Shown: positions 32,905 through 43,322 of the stretch, in pieces | How positions within the stretch are numbered: the first letter of the stretch is position 1 | Layout: each line of letters starts with the position of its first letter | Origin: Proteles cristata cristata | Lineage: Eukaryota > Chordata > Mammalia > Carnivora > Hyaenidae | Length of the DNA stretch: 64,000 bases | Direction: 5' to 3' | Assembly: GCA_017311185.1 (NCBI GenBank) | Contig: JAESUZ010003382.1 | Location: 186,001 to 250,000 of the forward strand | Translations under genes and position numbers: made by a program | The notes under the pieces: model-generated | What the model was told of the DNA's origin: nothing | The model's input: only the letters and a program-made list of their open reading frames with translations | The model's database searches: none

Positions 32905-33090
32905 TAAAGTGTTTATTTTTGAGAGAGAAAGAAAGCTTGAGCGAGGGAGGGGCAGAGAGAGGGAGCGAGAGAATCCCAATCAGGCTCCATGCCATCAGTG
33001 CAGAGCCTGATGTGAGGTTCCATCTCATGAACCATGAGATCATGGCCTGAGCCAAAATCGAGATAACCTACTGAGCCACCCAGGTGCCTC
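32905..33090 (-). mobile_element. CAN-SINE
   Basis: Minus-strand copy: AAAGTGTTTATTTTTGAGAG, a GA-rich body, CATCAGTGCAGAGCCTGATG, an unusual GAGGTTCCATCTCATGAACC and a shortened head ending CACCCAGGTGCCTC. Possible imperfect duplication: gactatatttacttttt (32888-32904) and taactgtattaattttt (about 33092-33108). Confidence 0.92.
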
Positions 33091-33108
33091 ATAACTGTAT
33101 TAATTTTT

Positions 33109-33551
33109 AATTAAATTTAAATTTGAAAGGCCATCTGTGGTCAGTGGCTATAATATCAGACAACAAACTCTAGATCTCAATGCTTCTCATGTACTCTCCT
33201 GCCTTTTCATTCCCTCTTTGAACCAGAGGGAATATTAGTAGTGACTTATATGGCTGACAAGAGAAGTAATGTATTTTTACACAAATTCTATCTTGATTCT
33301 AACCCATGAGCATATCATGAAGGAATGTGAGGGGTAGAGGGGAAATCTGGTAAGGAATCAATCATATGCAACCACCAAGGACAAGAAATACCAGAGTGCA
33401 GAAAGACCCAGAAAGATTTCCTGGAGATGTGTCATGGAAGAGAAACATTAAGAAGTCACATTTGGATACTAAAAGATAAGACCCTCAGTGTGAACTTCCA
33501 TGAGGATAAGACCGATATCACCTACTTTGTAATTGTAACCTGGGTTTTAAT
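33109..33551. other. Unassigned sequence
   Basis: About 440 bp between two SINEs; nothing recognised. Confidence 0.5.
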
Positions 33552-33565
33552 CATTTTGGTTTAAG

Positions 33566-33746
33566 GAGCACCTGGGTGTGTGGCTTAGTCAGTGAAGCTT
33601 TTAACTCTTGACTTTGGCTCCAGCCATAATAAGGTCTTGAGATCAAGCTGCGCATTGGGCTCTACACTGGGCACTGAGCCTGCTTAAGATTCTTTCTCTG
33701 CCTCTCCCCTGCTTGTTCAAGCTCTCTCTCTCAAAAACAAAATAAG
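33566..33746 (+). mobile_element. CAN-SINE, older variant
   Basis: Plus-strand copy with GAGCACCTGGGTGTGTGGCT, CTTGAGATCAAGCTGCGC, GGGCTCTACACTGGGCACTG and GCCTGCTTAAGATTCTTTCT. This is the older, dog-like form without the TGCTGACAGCTCAGAG body. The duplication cattttggtttaag is perfect (33552-33565 and 33747-33760), which is surprising for an old-type copy. Confidence 0.95.
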
Positions 33747-34351
33747 CATTTTGGTTTAAGACACACAGAAGTCATCAGGGAAGAGATGTTACTAAAATTA
33801 AACACAGGTTACTTCTGAAGGTTCCATGACAGCCCTATCTGTCTTCCTCGTCCCTCTTCACTGAGTGAGAGTGACACAGCACCACCCACTGGGAACATGA
33901 CCAGTGACCTCATATGCATGGACCTCAGTTTACCAGTGGCCACAGCATCAACAGTAACATGAGGAACCTGTCTGCTCCTCAGTCTGTCAAGAGCCTCATG
34001 GTTTCTCCTCATCTCAGCTTCTCCCTGTCCAATCCTTTCTTCTTCCCCTTCACAGGCCAACTTGCTATACCTGGACATGGCATAACCCTGCATGATCTGT
34101 GCTCCCCCAGGGGAAGGGCCCCACACAAAACACTTGGAGTGTCTGTGTTCCAGTTATGCCTTGGTCTTATTGGCTCAGCTTAACCCAAGGGCCCCAAAAG
34201 GGGCAAGGCAGGGAGATTATTGCTGGTAGTATAAATACTACCATTCTACCTCTAGGATTAGCTTTGATGGTGTGATTAACCAGAAATGGATGGAAATGTA
34301 GTATATTTAGGGAACTATTCCGGGGGGGGTCCATTCATATTGTTAAATTCT

Positions 34352-34412
34352 AAAAAAAAAAAAACAACAACAAACAAAAAGCAAAACAAAGCAAAACAAA
34401 AAAAAAACAAAA
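34352..34412. repeat. A-rich tract with AAC/AAAAC units
   Basis: 61 bp of A's broken by C and G (for example ACAACAACAAACAAAAAG). It could be the worn tail of a retrosequence, but no body is recognised upstream. Confidence 0.9.
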
Positions 34413-34685
34413 CTGAAAATCTATTTATAGTATTTCCTTTCTACAGATGATAATATTGAAGTTCAGAGATGCTAAGGAATATCCAAGCTACTAAGGACAG
34501 AAATAGTAAGGGCTTTTTGCATTAAAAGAGTCTGCTTCTACTTTCAATTACATTGTCAATATTCCTTAGCAGGAATTTGTATTAGGTCAGAAGTATGGCT
34601 ATGCTAACACACACCATGATTTATGCCTTGAGTCTCCTCTGAACTATAAGGTCTTGTAGAGATTCCTTATGCAATAATTAGGCCT

Positions 34686-34706
34686 GTGTGTGTGTGTGTG
34701 TGTGTC
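34686..34706. repeat. (GT)n microsatellite
   Basis: About ten uninterrupted GT units. Confidence 0.95.
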
Positions 34707-34748
34707 TTTCACTAGACTGAATATGCCTTTAATATAATAGGACTTTGA

Positions 34749-35017
34749 GGGTACCTGGGTGGCTCAGTCTGTTAAGCATCCAACTTTGGGTCAGATCATG
34801 ATCCTGTGATTCATGAGTTCAAGCCCTGCGTCAGGCTCTGTGCTGACAGCCCAAAACTTGGACCTGCTTTGGATTCTGTGTTTCCCTCTCTGTCTGCACC
34901 TCCCCTGTTCCTATGCTCACTCATGCTTTTGCTCTCTCTCATTCTCTCTTCCTCTCTCTCTCAAAAAAAAAAAGAAAGAAAGAAAGAAATACTAAAAAAA
35001 ACTGAAAACAATACAGC
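34749..35017 (+). mobile_element. CAN-SINE with long CT and AAAG tail
   Basis: Plus-strand copy starting GGGTACCTGGGTGGCTCAG, with GAGTTCAAGCCCTGCGTC, an extended pyrimidine region (34880-34963) and an A tail containing AAAG repeats (34972-34988). The duplication aggactttga is perfect (34739-34748 and 35018-35027). Confidence 0.95.
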
Positions 35018-35174
35018 AGGACTTTGAACCTTTCATTTTTCCACTCTTCGTGCAGATTTATCCCTTACAGTGTTAACCTTAGAAAAGGTTTTTAATTGAA
35101 GTGCAGATATTTCCAAAGACAGATTTGGGATCAACAACATTGCCTTTTGTACCTTTTGGGAACACTTCCAATTA

Positions 35175-35430
35175 TATATGAGTAAGTCTGGAGATGTAAT
35201 GTACAACATGGTGACTATAGGTATTAGTACTGAATTGCATATTTGACAGTTGCTGATAAAGCAGATCTTAAAAGTTCTCATCACAAGAAAAAACTTGTAG
35301 TTATGTGTGGTGATGGATGTTAACTAGACTTTCTATGGTGATCATTTTTCAATACATACCTTTATCAAGTCATAAATGTTGTATACCTAAAACTAATGTA
35401 CCATGTCAATAATATCTCAATAACACACAC
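35175..35430 (+). mobile_element. L1M 3'UTR fragment
   Basis: Plus-strand L1 3'-end text: GGAGATGTAATGTACAACAT, GGTGACTATAGGTATTAGTA, TCTTAAAAGTTCTCATCACA, GTGGTGATGGATGTTAACTA and ACCTAAAACTAATGTACC. It ends in CAATAATATCTCAATAA. This is the L1MA/L1MB-type terminal block. Confidence 0.85.
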
Positions 35431-35871
35431 AAATGTTGAATATATATTCAATAAGCATATATACCTTTCTCATGAGGAAAAAAATCTGAAAACATAAAAT
35501 GGATAATTTATTTTTTTACGTGTTGCCATTTGACCAAATCTATTAATTTGTCCTTGAAAGAAAGATGGGATGGCCAGCCAAGTGCTATGTGTTTTTTATT
35601 TTCATCAAATGCTTGTGGAGGGTGGAGTAGTAAAATTTCACAGCCTCTGAGTGTGCAGATAAGCAAAGAGGGTGGATATGACTTTAACAGTCCAGGAGGA
35701 AAGGAGCTACGGTTAATGGGAAAAAAAGAAAAAATTAGTCATCTTAAGCATCCAAACATACAAAAGTTACCCTCTTCGTGGGAGTCTGTACAGACCCATG
35801 TTGACCAGGATTTTAGCATTTAGCACTTCAAAATTTTGGTTTTACATTTTTTCAAAGCCTCTCAAAATTAC
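35431..35871. other. Unassigned sequence
   Basis: About 440 bp; one 97-codon plus frame (35530-35823) without recognisable features. Confidence 0.45.
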
Positions 35872-36125
35872 AATACCAAGAGACAGTATTTGCTGAGCAT
35901 GTGCTATGTTCTAAGCAGTATGCTAAGTACTTTGGAGGCAGCATTCCCATCTTTGCAACACCCTTCCTAGCTACAGGTGTAATGATTCCCATTTTGTATC
36001 CGAGGAAGCTGACACTCAGAGGAATGAAATGATTTGCCCTGGATCAAGTGACAGAGTGACAAAGTTAGGAGTTGTATCCCTAGAGTCCGAATGTACAACT
36101 AACCGTGTTGATTACTATTCCAGCA
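35872..36125 (-). mobile_element. MIR SINE (antisense), near full length
   Basis: The whole complement of MIR is readable: TGCTGAGCATGTGCTATGTT, CTAAGCAGTATGCTAAGTAC, CCCATTTTGTATCCGAGGAA, GCTGACACTCAGAGGAATGA, AGTTAGGAGTTGTATCCC and a terminal GTGTTGATTACTATTCCAGC. Confidence 0.88.
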
Positions 36126-37310
36126 CCACCTTCTTTTGCCAGGGGCATCTGAGGACACGAAGTATCCGACCTGTACTGAATCCAGGCTGAGAGACTTGCC
36201 TAGCTTCTGCTCTGTGCCATGGTGTTTCATGTTCCTTTGCAAAGTGGGTCAAGATAGAGTCACCTATGTTTCCCAGCTCAGCTCACACTTTGCAGCTCAG
36301 AGCAAACATTGTGAACATCCCTACCTCCCCACCCTACCCACCCCGCCATGGTCTCCTAAATTTCTGACCACTGATGAATCAGTTATCATTGACGACAGCA
36401 CAGCGGTGCCGGTCGTTATAAGATTATTTAAATAAATCACGATTCGTTTGCACAAGGGGTATGTAAATAGCCACTACAGACTATATTATAGAAGAACTGG
36501 CCTGGACAGTATTTCACACTATGCTTTCAAATAATGAAACAGAATATTCTATATTGCCCCTTTCAGTAAAGGAAATAAACAGAAATGTTATCACTGATTA
36601 CTTTTATCTGGTAGAATTGCACATGTGTGTTTGTTATTGCCTGCAAAGAGTTTATATTGTTTCCGTGACAGGAAAAAGTTCTACTGTGTTTTTTTTTTAC
36701 AAATCATGGCAAATATTCAAATATTAATATTTGATATTAATATTAAAATAAATTCCACTGCTTTTAACTAGATCTTTGTCTTTGGCAGGAAGCTGTGATC
36801 ACTCTCTAACCCAAGCCCCTGTAGCATACGGTACCTCTACTATGTCAAGTGCCTTGTTTTATGACTATGTATACAAGCCTAACTCTACAAAATAGTAAGA
36901 ATGCCTTGCACATGCTGTTCTTATCTTCAGAAGCAAACACAGTATTGAAATCCCAGCTAGAAATTATAGCTCAGGGTTCCCTACTCCCTGGTTAACCTCA
37001 GGCATTTACCAAACCCTGTCTATCATATAGTTCTCCCACATAATTATTAAATAGATGCATTATGTGTCATACGTTTATAAGTAATATCACATACCATACT
37101 GGGGTGTGGCAAGCCTTATCAAGACAGCTCTTTAATCCAGGAAGAATTTACCATTTCAACAATATGGAGAGAAAACATTAAATGATGAGGATCTAAAGAA
37201 AAGAAATGAGTAGAGCAATTACTGTATTTCTAGACCCTTCGGAGTCCTAGGGACACTTTCTCCAACAACTCCACATTAACCTTGGGAATACCATAGACTC
37301 CCCTCTCTAT
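36126..37310. other. Unassigned sequence
   Basis: About 1.2 kb. It contains a 14-bp perfect palindrome, aaatattaatattt, at 36719-36732, followed by more TATTAATA text. A faint MIR-like antisense stretch around 36830-36950 is too weak to call. Confidence 0.45.
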
Positions 37311-37519
37311 TTTTTTTACCTTTTTATTTTATTTTTGAGAGCAATAGAGAGTGAGCAGGGGAGGGGCAGAGAGAGAAGGAGACACAGAATCTGAAGCAGG
37401 CTCCAGGATCTGAGCTGTCAGCACAGAGCCCGACGTGGGGTTTGAACCCACAAACCGTGAAATAATGACCTGAGCTGAAGTCGGATGCTCAACTGACTGA
37501 GCCCCCCCCAGGCAGCCCT
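37311..37519 (-). mobile_element. CAN-SINE
   Basis: Minus-strand copy: T-rich tail, TTTATTTTATTTTTGAGAGC, AGCAGGGGAGGGGCAGAG, GCTGTCAGCACAGAGCCCGA, GACCTGAGCTGAAGTCGGAT. The head contains a C8 run (GAGCCCCCCCCAGGCAGCCC). No clear target duplication, so edges are approximate. Confidence 0.93.
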
Positions 37520-37964
37520 GCTGAGATTCATCTTGAACAAAGTTTTTGATACCTATAAACTCCACAATGTTTTTGAAAATACTAGACTATAGACTATAAG
37601 CATAGACTATAATCTATATTTATATAAATATATAGAGAGAGCTTTTAATATTTACATATATTTTAAATTTATATATAAATATAGACAATAACTCAAAGAA
37701 TGGAAAATAGAAATTTTCAAAGGGTCTGTGTTGTGGGGCGGGTGGATGGGGGGATGTACGTGGAGGTTACAGGACTGTCCTGAGTCATCTCCTCACAGAG
37801 ATCATAGCAATCCTCTGGCACCTGTTCAAGCCACTGAACTTTGAGTTTCTAGAACACTGGGCATATTTTGGTATGAAACTTTGCTGACGAAGTATGTCAC
37901 ATACATCACAAGCGTTCAAATTATTTTATATATATTCAAAGTGCCAAGTATGTCTAGCCGCTGC
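37520..37964. other. Unassigned, partly AT-rich sequence
   Basis: Includes repeated ACTATAGACTATA text (37583-37612) and a TATA-rich tract (37612-37690). No element recognised. Confidence 0.5.
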
Positions 37965-39235
37965 TGACAATTGGCAAGCAAACCATGTATAGTTGTCGGC
38001 TTTACAGAGCTTATAATTTAATGAGAGAAAGACATGAAGCCCACAATCACGGGACTAGAGGTACAACTGCAAGCACTCACAGAAGAAAAGCACGTGGCAC
38101 AACAGAAAAGGGTCTGACCCAACTCAGGCATGCAGAAAACTCCCTTGAGGAAGTGAAAATGGAGCTAATATGTGGAAAACCAAGAGAGGTTCATTACACT
38201 AAGCTGGAAGAGAAAGGGATTCCAGGTGGTATGGAAATGGCATCGGGAGAGGCCCAGGGCAGGGAGAAGCAAGAGCTGCTGAGGGATGGAGGGAGGAGAA
38301 AGAGACAGCCCAGCTGAAGAGGGGACAAGGGGAAAAGGAACCAGCCAATGCCGAGGGGCATCCTTGCAGGCCGGGAGAGATTTCAATTTACTTTTATCCT
38401 AACAATCATGGAAGTAAAGGATGGTTGTTATACGAAGGTGATATGACCAGCTTTTCCTTTCAAAGGAACATTCTTGCTTCAGAAAACAGAGTGGAGGGAG
38501 GAGAGGAGGGAGACTCACGCCTGAACGGAGGCTATTATAAAGTCCCAGGTGAGAATGGACACCTTGCCTGGGGTGGTGGTGAGAAGCAGCCAAGTGGATG
38601 GATTCTAGAAATATTCAGGTCAAATAATACGGCAAGGCAATGCATTCTATGAGGGTGGGGGTGAGGAAGAGGGAGATATACTGGGTGACTCAAGGGTGCT
38701 GACTTGGGGGAGGCAGAGACCACTGGAGGGAAAGCAAGACTAAGGAAGTTTTAAGAGTTGTGAATTTCAGACAGAGACACATTCAGTTGCAGAATATATA
38801 CATATATCTCAATGCCTATCAATATCTACACGTAGATGGATCTACAGAGATAGATAATTGCAGACAGAGCTCTCCAGAGCTCACAGGGACCTAGACAGAA
38901 GTGTGCAAGGCACTGGTGTAGAGGTGGCATTTCAAATGAATGATCTGAATGAGACTCTCTGGAAGCAATGGTAAAGTCAAAGAAGAAGGGCCCTGAGGCC
39001 AAAGAGAAACACAAAGGACTCCAACATAAAGACTGAGCAGAAGGACACGTGCCTGAAAAAGAGAAAGATCATAAGTGCCTAGAAGAGAAAGAGAAAACCC
39101 AGAGATGATGATCAGACGAGCCAATGGAAAGCAAGTGTTTCAAGGAGTAGCGTACAGAGTCAAGTGCTACTGAGAGGTAAGGAAAATGAAGACTAGAAAG
39201 TGTTTATGGAATGTACCAACATTAGAGCCCATTAC
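37965..39235 (-). mobile_element. L2 LINE remnant including reverse-transcriptase motif
   Basis: Antisense L2, 3' end to the left (TTACAGAGCTTATAATTTAA at 38003), reverse-transcriptase part to the right. The complement of 39130-39180 reads LSVALDSVRYSLKHL. I align this with the L2/CR1 RT motif A form LDLSAAFDTVDHSLLL; the catalytic aspartate is present but the context is decayed. GGCCCTGAGGCC (38990) and ACTCCAACAT (39020) also fit antisense L2. Gaps are likely. Confidence 0.6.
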
Positions 39236-39260
39236 CGCCCTCAATAAAAACCACTCATGC

Positions 39261-39435
39261 AGGGCCTGCGTGACTCAGGTGGTTAAGCATCTCTTGATTT
39301 CAGCTCAGGTCATGATCTCACAGTTGATGAGATCGAGACTTGCATCAGGCTTTGCACTGACAGTCCTGAGCCTGCTTGGGATTCTCTCTCCCACTCCCAA
39401 TCTCTATCTCAAAATACATAAATAAACTTTTTAAA
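39261..39435 (+). mobile_element. CAN-SINE, first of a same-site pair
   Basis: Plus-strand copy with a diverged start (CAGGGCCTGCGTGACTCAGG), a body lacking part of the normal sequence, and an AAATACATAAATAAAC tail. The target aaaaaccactcatg (39246-39259) is repeated at 39434-39448 after the tail. It is the older partner, because the second SINE sits directly against this second target copy. Confidence 0.95.
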
Positions 39436-39449
39436 AAACCCACTCATGT

Positions 39450-39660
39450 GGGGGTGCCTGGGTAGCTCATTCGGTTAAACGTTCAACTTCAGCTTGGGTC
39501 ATGGTCTCGCGGTTTGTGAGTTCGAGCCCTGTGTTGGGCTCTGTGTTGACAGCTCAGAGCCTGGAGGCTGCTTCGGATTCTGTGTCTCCCTCTCTCTCTG
39601 TTCCTCCCCCACTTGCTCTCTCTCTCTCTTAAAAATAAATAAAAATGTTAAAAAATTTTT
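39450..39660 (+). mobile_element. CAN-SINE, second of a same-site pair
   Basis: Plus-strand copy starting GGGGGTGCCTGGGTAGCTCA. It has a B box (GAGTTCGAGCCCTG), TGTTGACAGCTCAGAGCC, (CT)n and an AAATAAATAAAAATG tail. It is bracketed by acccactcatg (39438-39448) and acccattcatg (39665-39675), giving three copies of one target sequence around two SINEs. Confidence 0.96.
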
Positions 39661-39850
39661 AAAAACCCATTCATGCGAAATGATGGGGGCAGAAATAGGA
39701 GTTTAGTGAATAGGGAGCAGATAGAAGGTGGACGCGTCAATGAAAGAGAGGGTAGAGCAGCTCTACTAGGAGATGTGGTTGTGGGAGGAGGAGTGAGACT
39801 AGGCCAGACCTGCAAAGATGACAAGATTTTATTTGGTATGGTTTTGCTTT

Positions 39851-40063
39851 GTTTTTTTTTTTTTTAATTTTTATTTATTTTTAAGAGAGATAGCACACAC
39901 CAGTGGAGGAGGGGCAGACAGAGAGGGAGACACAGAATCTGAAGCAGGCTCCAGGCTCTGAGCTGTCAGCACAGAGCCTGATGCGGACTTGAACTTACGA
40001 ACAGTGAGATCACGACCTGAGCCGAAGTCAGATGCTCAACCAACTGAGCCACCCAGGCACCAC
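39851..40063 (-). mobile_element. CAN-SINE, first of a second same-site pair
   Basis: Minus-strand copy with a long T tail, TTTATTTATTTTTAAGAGAG, GCTGTCAGCACAGAGCCTGA, a shortened CGGACTTGAACTTACGAAC and a head ending CACCCAGGCACCAC. It is bracketed by tggttttgcttt at 39839-39850 and 40064-40075. Confidence 0.95.
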
Positions 40064-40079
40064 TGGTTTTGCTTTTCTT

Positions 40080-40309
40080 TCTTTTTTTCTTTTTTTAGTT
40101 TTTTAAAAATGTTTTATTTATTTCTGAGAGAGAAAGAGAGACAGCATGAGCAGGGGAGGGTCAGAGAGAGGGAGATATAGAATCTGAAACAGGCTCCAGG
40201 CTCTGAGTTGTCAGCACAGAGCCTGACGCGGGGCTCGAACCCACAAACCATGAGATCATGACCTGAGCAGAAGTCGGCCTCTCAACCGACTGAGCCACCC
40301 AGAGGCCCC
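40080..40309 (-). mobile_element. CAN-SINE, second of a second same-site pair
   Basis: Minus-strand copy: TTTATTTCTGAGAGAGAAAG, AGCAGGGGAGGGTCAGAGAG, GTTGTCAGCACAGAGCCTGA, CGGGGCTCGAACCCACAAAC, GAGCCACCCAGAGGCCCC. The duplication tggttttgcttttctt is perfect (40064-40079 and 40310-40325). Confidence 0.96.
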
Positions 40310-40325
40310 TGGTTTTGCTTTTCTT

Positions 40326-41535
40326 AATGAGAAAAACCAATGTGACAAATCCAGATGAGAGGAGAGATTCCAAGGACAAATAAAAGAAGGGATTATCTAT
40401 AATGTAAAGAAAAATATTTCACTAGAATATAAGAGGCAGGGATCTTTATGTAACCTGCCTATAGATCTCTCTCTAGACGCTAAAATATTGTCTTGTTCAC
40501 AATAGATACTAAATAAACAGTGAGAGTATGGCATGACTCTGTAAGATACCTTAACAGCTGGGATAGGAAAGAATTCAATGCATGTGTGGAACCATGTGTG
40601 GAAGAATTAGCCTTTTAGAGGAAGGGGGAAAGCTTTTATATTGTAATAAAAAGGAAAATGACAGTATGGGGGCAGGTGTAGGGCTATTTCTATGCTTTGC
40701 TAAGTTTCCAATACATGGTTTCTGTTTTCTCATAAAGTAAGTCACGATGTTGGAGTTCAGACCTCAGCAAGGGGAAAAGAGAGAAAGTCAATTAGAAGGA
40801 GAGAATGTTTGCAGTGGCCATTGGAGAGTCGGAGATACATGGTAGAACAGGTTGGTCATGGGGAAGGGCTTTTTAAGGTTGGTGGTCACAAACTCACGGT
40901 GGAAGCCATCTCCATGTCTGTGACTTTCTCCGGCAGAGCCAGCTGTTTATCAGAAGCAGATATGGAGACAGAAGATGGTTTGCTCACCCCAGGGTGGGCA
41001 TGGAACCCCACCGCATAATGAGAAAACGTTCCAAATCTCTTTCGGAGTTATTCAGAAAACTCTCTGTTCTATCTATTGTCACTTTGTCATTGCCAGAAAG
41101 TGGTAATCAAATGATTGTAAATAATTATATAAACAGGCATAAAATAGTAAAGTTGGATAACTCTCCACTAGCTTCCGTAATTAAGAGGACTTGTAATCAG
41201 AGAGGAGATAAAATAATCAAATGCAAATAGGTCTTCCTAGTGATGGAGGATACTTTTGAAGCAATAACACTCAGGCAAAGCGATAGCAATAGCAGTAAAA
41301 TATCCCCGCAGAAGCCCCAGAGGCCAGGCCATCCTCCTTCACAGATAAAGGGATCTATTGGCAGGTATTTGGGGCATTTGATAATGGACTTGCACATGAA
41401 TGCAAACAGCTAAAAATCTTCTATTACTCTATTGTTTCTTCAAGTGGTGTTTTTGAGAATAGACTCAATGACATATAAATGAGAATTTTGGTTAAGCAAA
41501 AACAGATGGTGTGACTTAGTTTAGGAAGCTGGCTT
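40326..41535. other. Unassigned sequence
   Basis: About 1.2 kb with no recognised repeat or coding signal. Small frames at 40809-41018 and 40994-41230 are chance length. Confidence 0.5.
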
Positions 41536-41553
41536 AAAAAGAGAGAAACTTTT

Positions 41554-41762
41554 GGGGCGCCTCGGTGGCTTAGTCGGTTAAGCGTCCGACTTTCGCTTAG
41601 GTCATGATCTCGTGGTTCGTGGGTTCGAGCCCCGAGTCGGGCTCTGTGCTGACTGCCAGCTCAGAGCCTGGAGCCTGTTTCAGTCTGTGACTCCCTCTCT
41701 GACCCTCCCCTGCTCACGCTGTCTCTCTCTCTCTCTCTCCTAGAAATAAAAAATTAAAAAAA
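41554..41762 (+). mobile_element. Young-looking CAN-SINE, CTAGAAATAAAT-tail subfamily
   Basis: Full-length plus-strand copy: GGGGCGCCTCGGTGGCTTAG, A box TGGCTTAGTCGG, CGACTTTCGCTTAGGTCATG, B box GGTTCGAGCCCC, GCTGACTGCCAGCTCAGAGC, GACCCTCCCCTGCTCACGCT, and a tail CCTAGAAATAAAAAATT ending in A's. The 18-bp duplication aaaaagagagaaactttt is perfect (41536-41553 and 41763-41780). It is the best candidate in the window for a recent, possibly polymorphic insertion. Confidence 0.98.
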
Positions 41763-42027
41763 AAAAAGAGAGAAACTTTTGTAGTGCAGCACCTTTCACA
41801 TGTAAACATATGCCATGGGTATCTAAATTTTGACTATAGTTTACAGATTTCCTCAGATTATTTGTGTAGGCGAGCATCTGTATGAGAAGCAGTTTATTGT
41901 GATTAGCATAAAGCACTGCTCGAAAAGAGTAACTCCGCTTTCCACAGGGGAATTTGTTACGGCACAAACTGGACTGGAATGTTTTCCTCTGTATAACCTA
42001 AATCCCACCTGCTCCCACTTACATTAG

Positions 42028-42205
42028 AGTTTGTAAAGTGTGACCCCAGATTACCTGTATGCGCATCCCATAGCTCCTTGTTAAAAGCGCAGATTTTTGT
42101 GCCTCCACCCAGAACGAAATGGTCTCTGAGACAGAGCCCAGGACTCTACTTCAAGTGAGTGCCCCCAATTATCATGTTGACATTTGAGAACCACAGATTT
42201 AAGTC
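42028..42205. mobile_element. MER5-type hAT-Charlie DNA transposon remnant
   Basis: TCCTTGTTAAAAGCGCAGAT, TGCCTCCACCCAGAACG, CTCTACTTCAAGTGAGTG and the terminal TTGACATTTGAGAACCACAG resemble the MER5 non-autonomous elements. The inverted-repeat end TGAGAACCAC is clear and the other end is worn. Confidence 0.68.
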
Positions 42206-42329
42206 AACTTCCTCCTAAAAGTTGTCACCACCCGTATAAGAAACTTGTAAATACTTGGAGGCTGATAGGAAGTTTCTTCCTTTAACCCAAATCTGCTTTT
42301 CACAGGCTACCCGGGACCCTGACCCCACC

Positions 42330-42411
42330 TTTTTTTAATAGTTTATTGCCAAGTTGGTTTCCATATAGCACCCAGTGCTCATCCCCACAAGTGCCCTCCT
42401 CCGTGCCCTTT
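42330..42411 (-). mobile_element. 82-bp stub of the younger L1 3' end
   Basis: T run, then AATAGTTTATTGCCAAGTTG and CACCCAGTGCTCATCCCCAC, ending abruptly after CCTCCTCCGTGCCC. It is the same 3' terminal sequence as the L1 at 21801 and 60351, but truncated after about 80 bp. No clear target duplication. Confidence 0.9.
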
Positions 42412-43207
42412 CATATTAGCATCTGGCCAGACATCCTTCTTCATGCCTCTCCATCTCCAGCTTGCTTTTAATACTTCGCTGGTAGAACAAAGTCTTTTAC
42501 TAGTAGAATTTGCTAGAATCGCTATGTAAAAACTTTCCTGCTCATGGAAACAGCACCATGTATGTCTAAACCAGTAAAGCAGGAGATGAATGATCTGAAG
42601 AAATTTATCCATTTAAAGAAAATCTAGACTGTTTGTTAAATACACAAACTTGGTTTTCCTCTTCCTCAGATGAAGAGTAAAGATGACCAAGTTAAACAGA
42701 ATAAGACATAGTACCTCACTCTGGTTTCCCTGTATAAATGGGAGGGAAAATAGAATTAAATTTCAGAGTTTTCTGTTAACCAAGGGACTCAGTGAAGGAG
42801 GTGTTTTAGTTGATTAAAACTCTCATCAGTTGGGAGAAATTTTTAAAATATCACAATTTTAAATACCACAAAATACCTTTCACATTAATATCGCACTAAA
42901 ATCCAATACATCTTTATGGTCCAGAGAATAACTAAAGCTAATTTATGGATATGAACAAGTTTTTCCATTATCGTTGCATTTTAAAAATTTCTGTTTTGTA
43001 AGCTGCAGTGTAATTTGAAATCCAGACCAACACACTGGAATGAAAAACCAACAGAATCTGGATTTTTGTTCTTTTCTGACACCAACACATGAACCTTTAA
43101 CCCCCTCAGGTGCCAGTTTCTATAACTGTAACATGGAATTGTTGATTAGGGTATATTTAAGTTTCCTGCTAGTTTAAAACTCTAATCTCACTGCCTTTCT
43201 GTTTTAT
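42412..43207. other. Unassigned sequence
   Basis: About 800 bp without recognised elements or long frames. Confidence 0.5.
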
Positions 43208-43322
43208 ACACATGCAAGTGTACATGCATACTCACGCACACACACGCCCACATACGCAAACATGCACACACACTTACATGCACACACCTATGCATGCACA
43301 TACATGCACACACATGCCCAAT

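Larger units (their letters stand above)
33761..34738. other. Unassigned sequence with G, A and GT tracts
   Basis: No recognised element over about 980 bp. Overlapping frames on both strands (33809-34126 minus, 33914-34183 plus) look like chance. A G8 run sits at 34322-34329, an A-rich tract at 34352-34412 and a (GT)n run at 34686-34706. Confidence 0.45.

Noticed and set aside
39246..40325. Regularly spaced repeats resembling an array
   Set aside because: The repeats are SINE bodies and their target duplications, irregular in orientation and length; CRISPR is not expected in a mammal.
41554..41640. Possible tRNA-Lys gene (A and B boxes present)
   Set aside because: The boxes belong to a SINE head that continues into a CT-rich body and A tail and is flanked by a target duplication; no cloverleaf acceptor pairing or terminator at tRNA distance.
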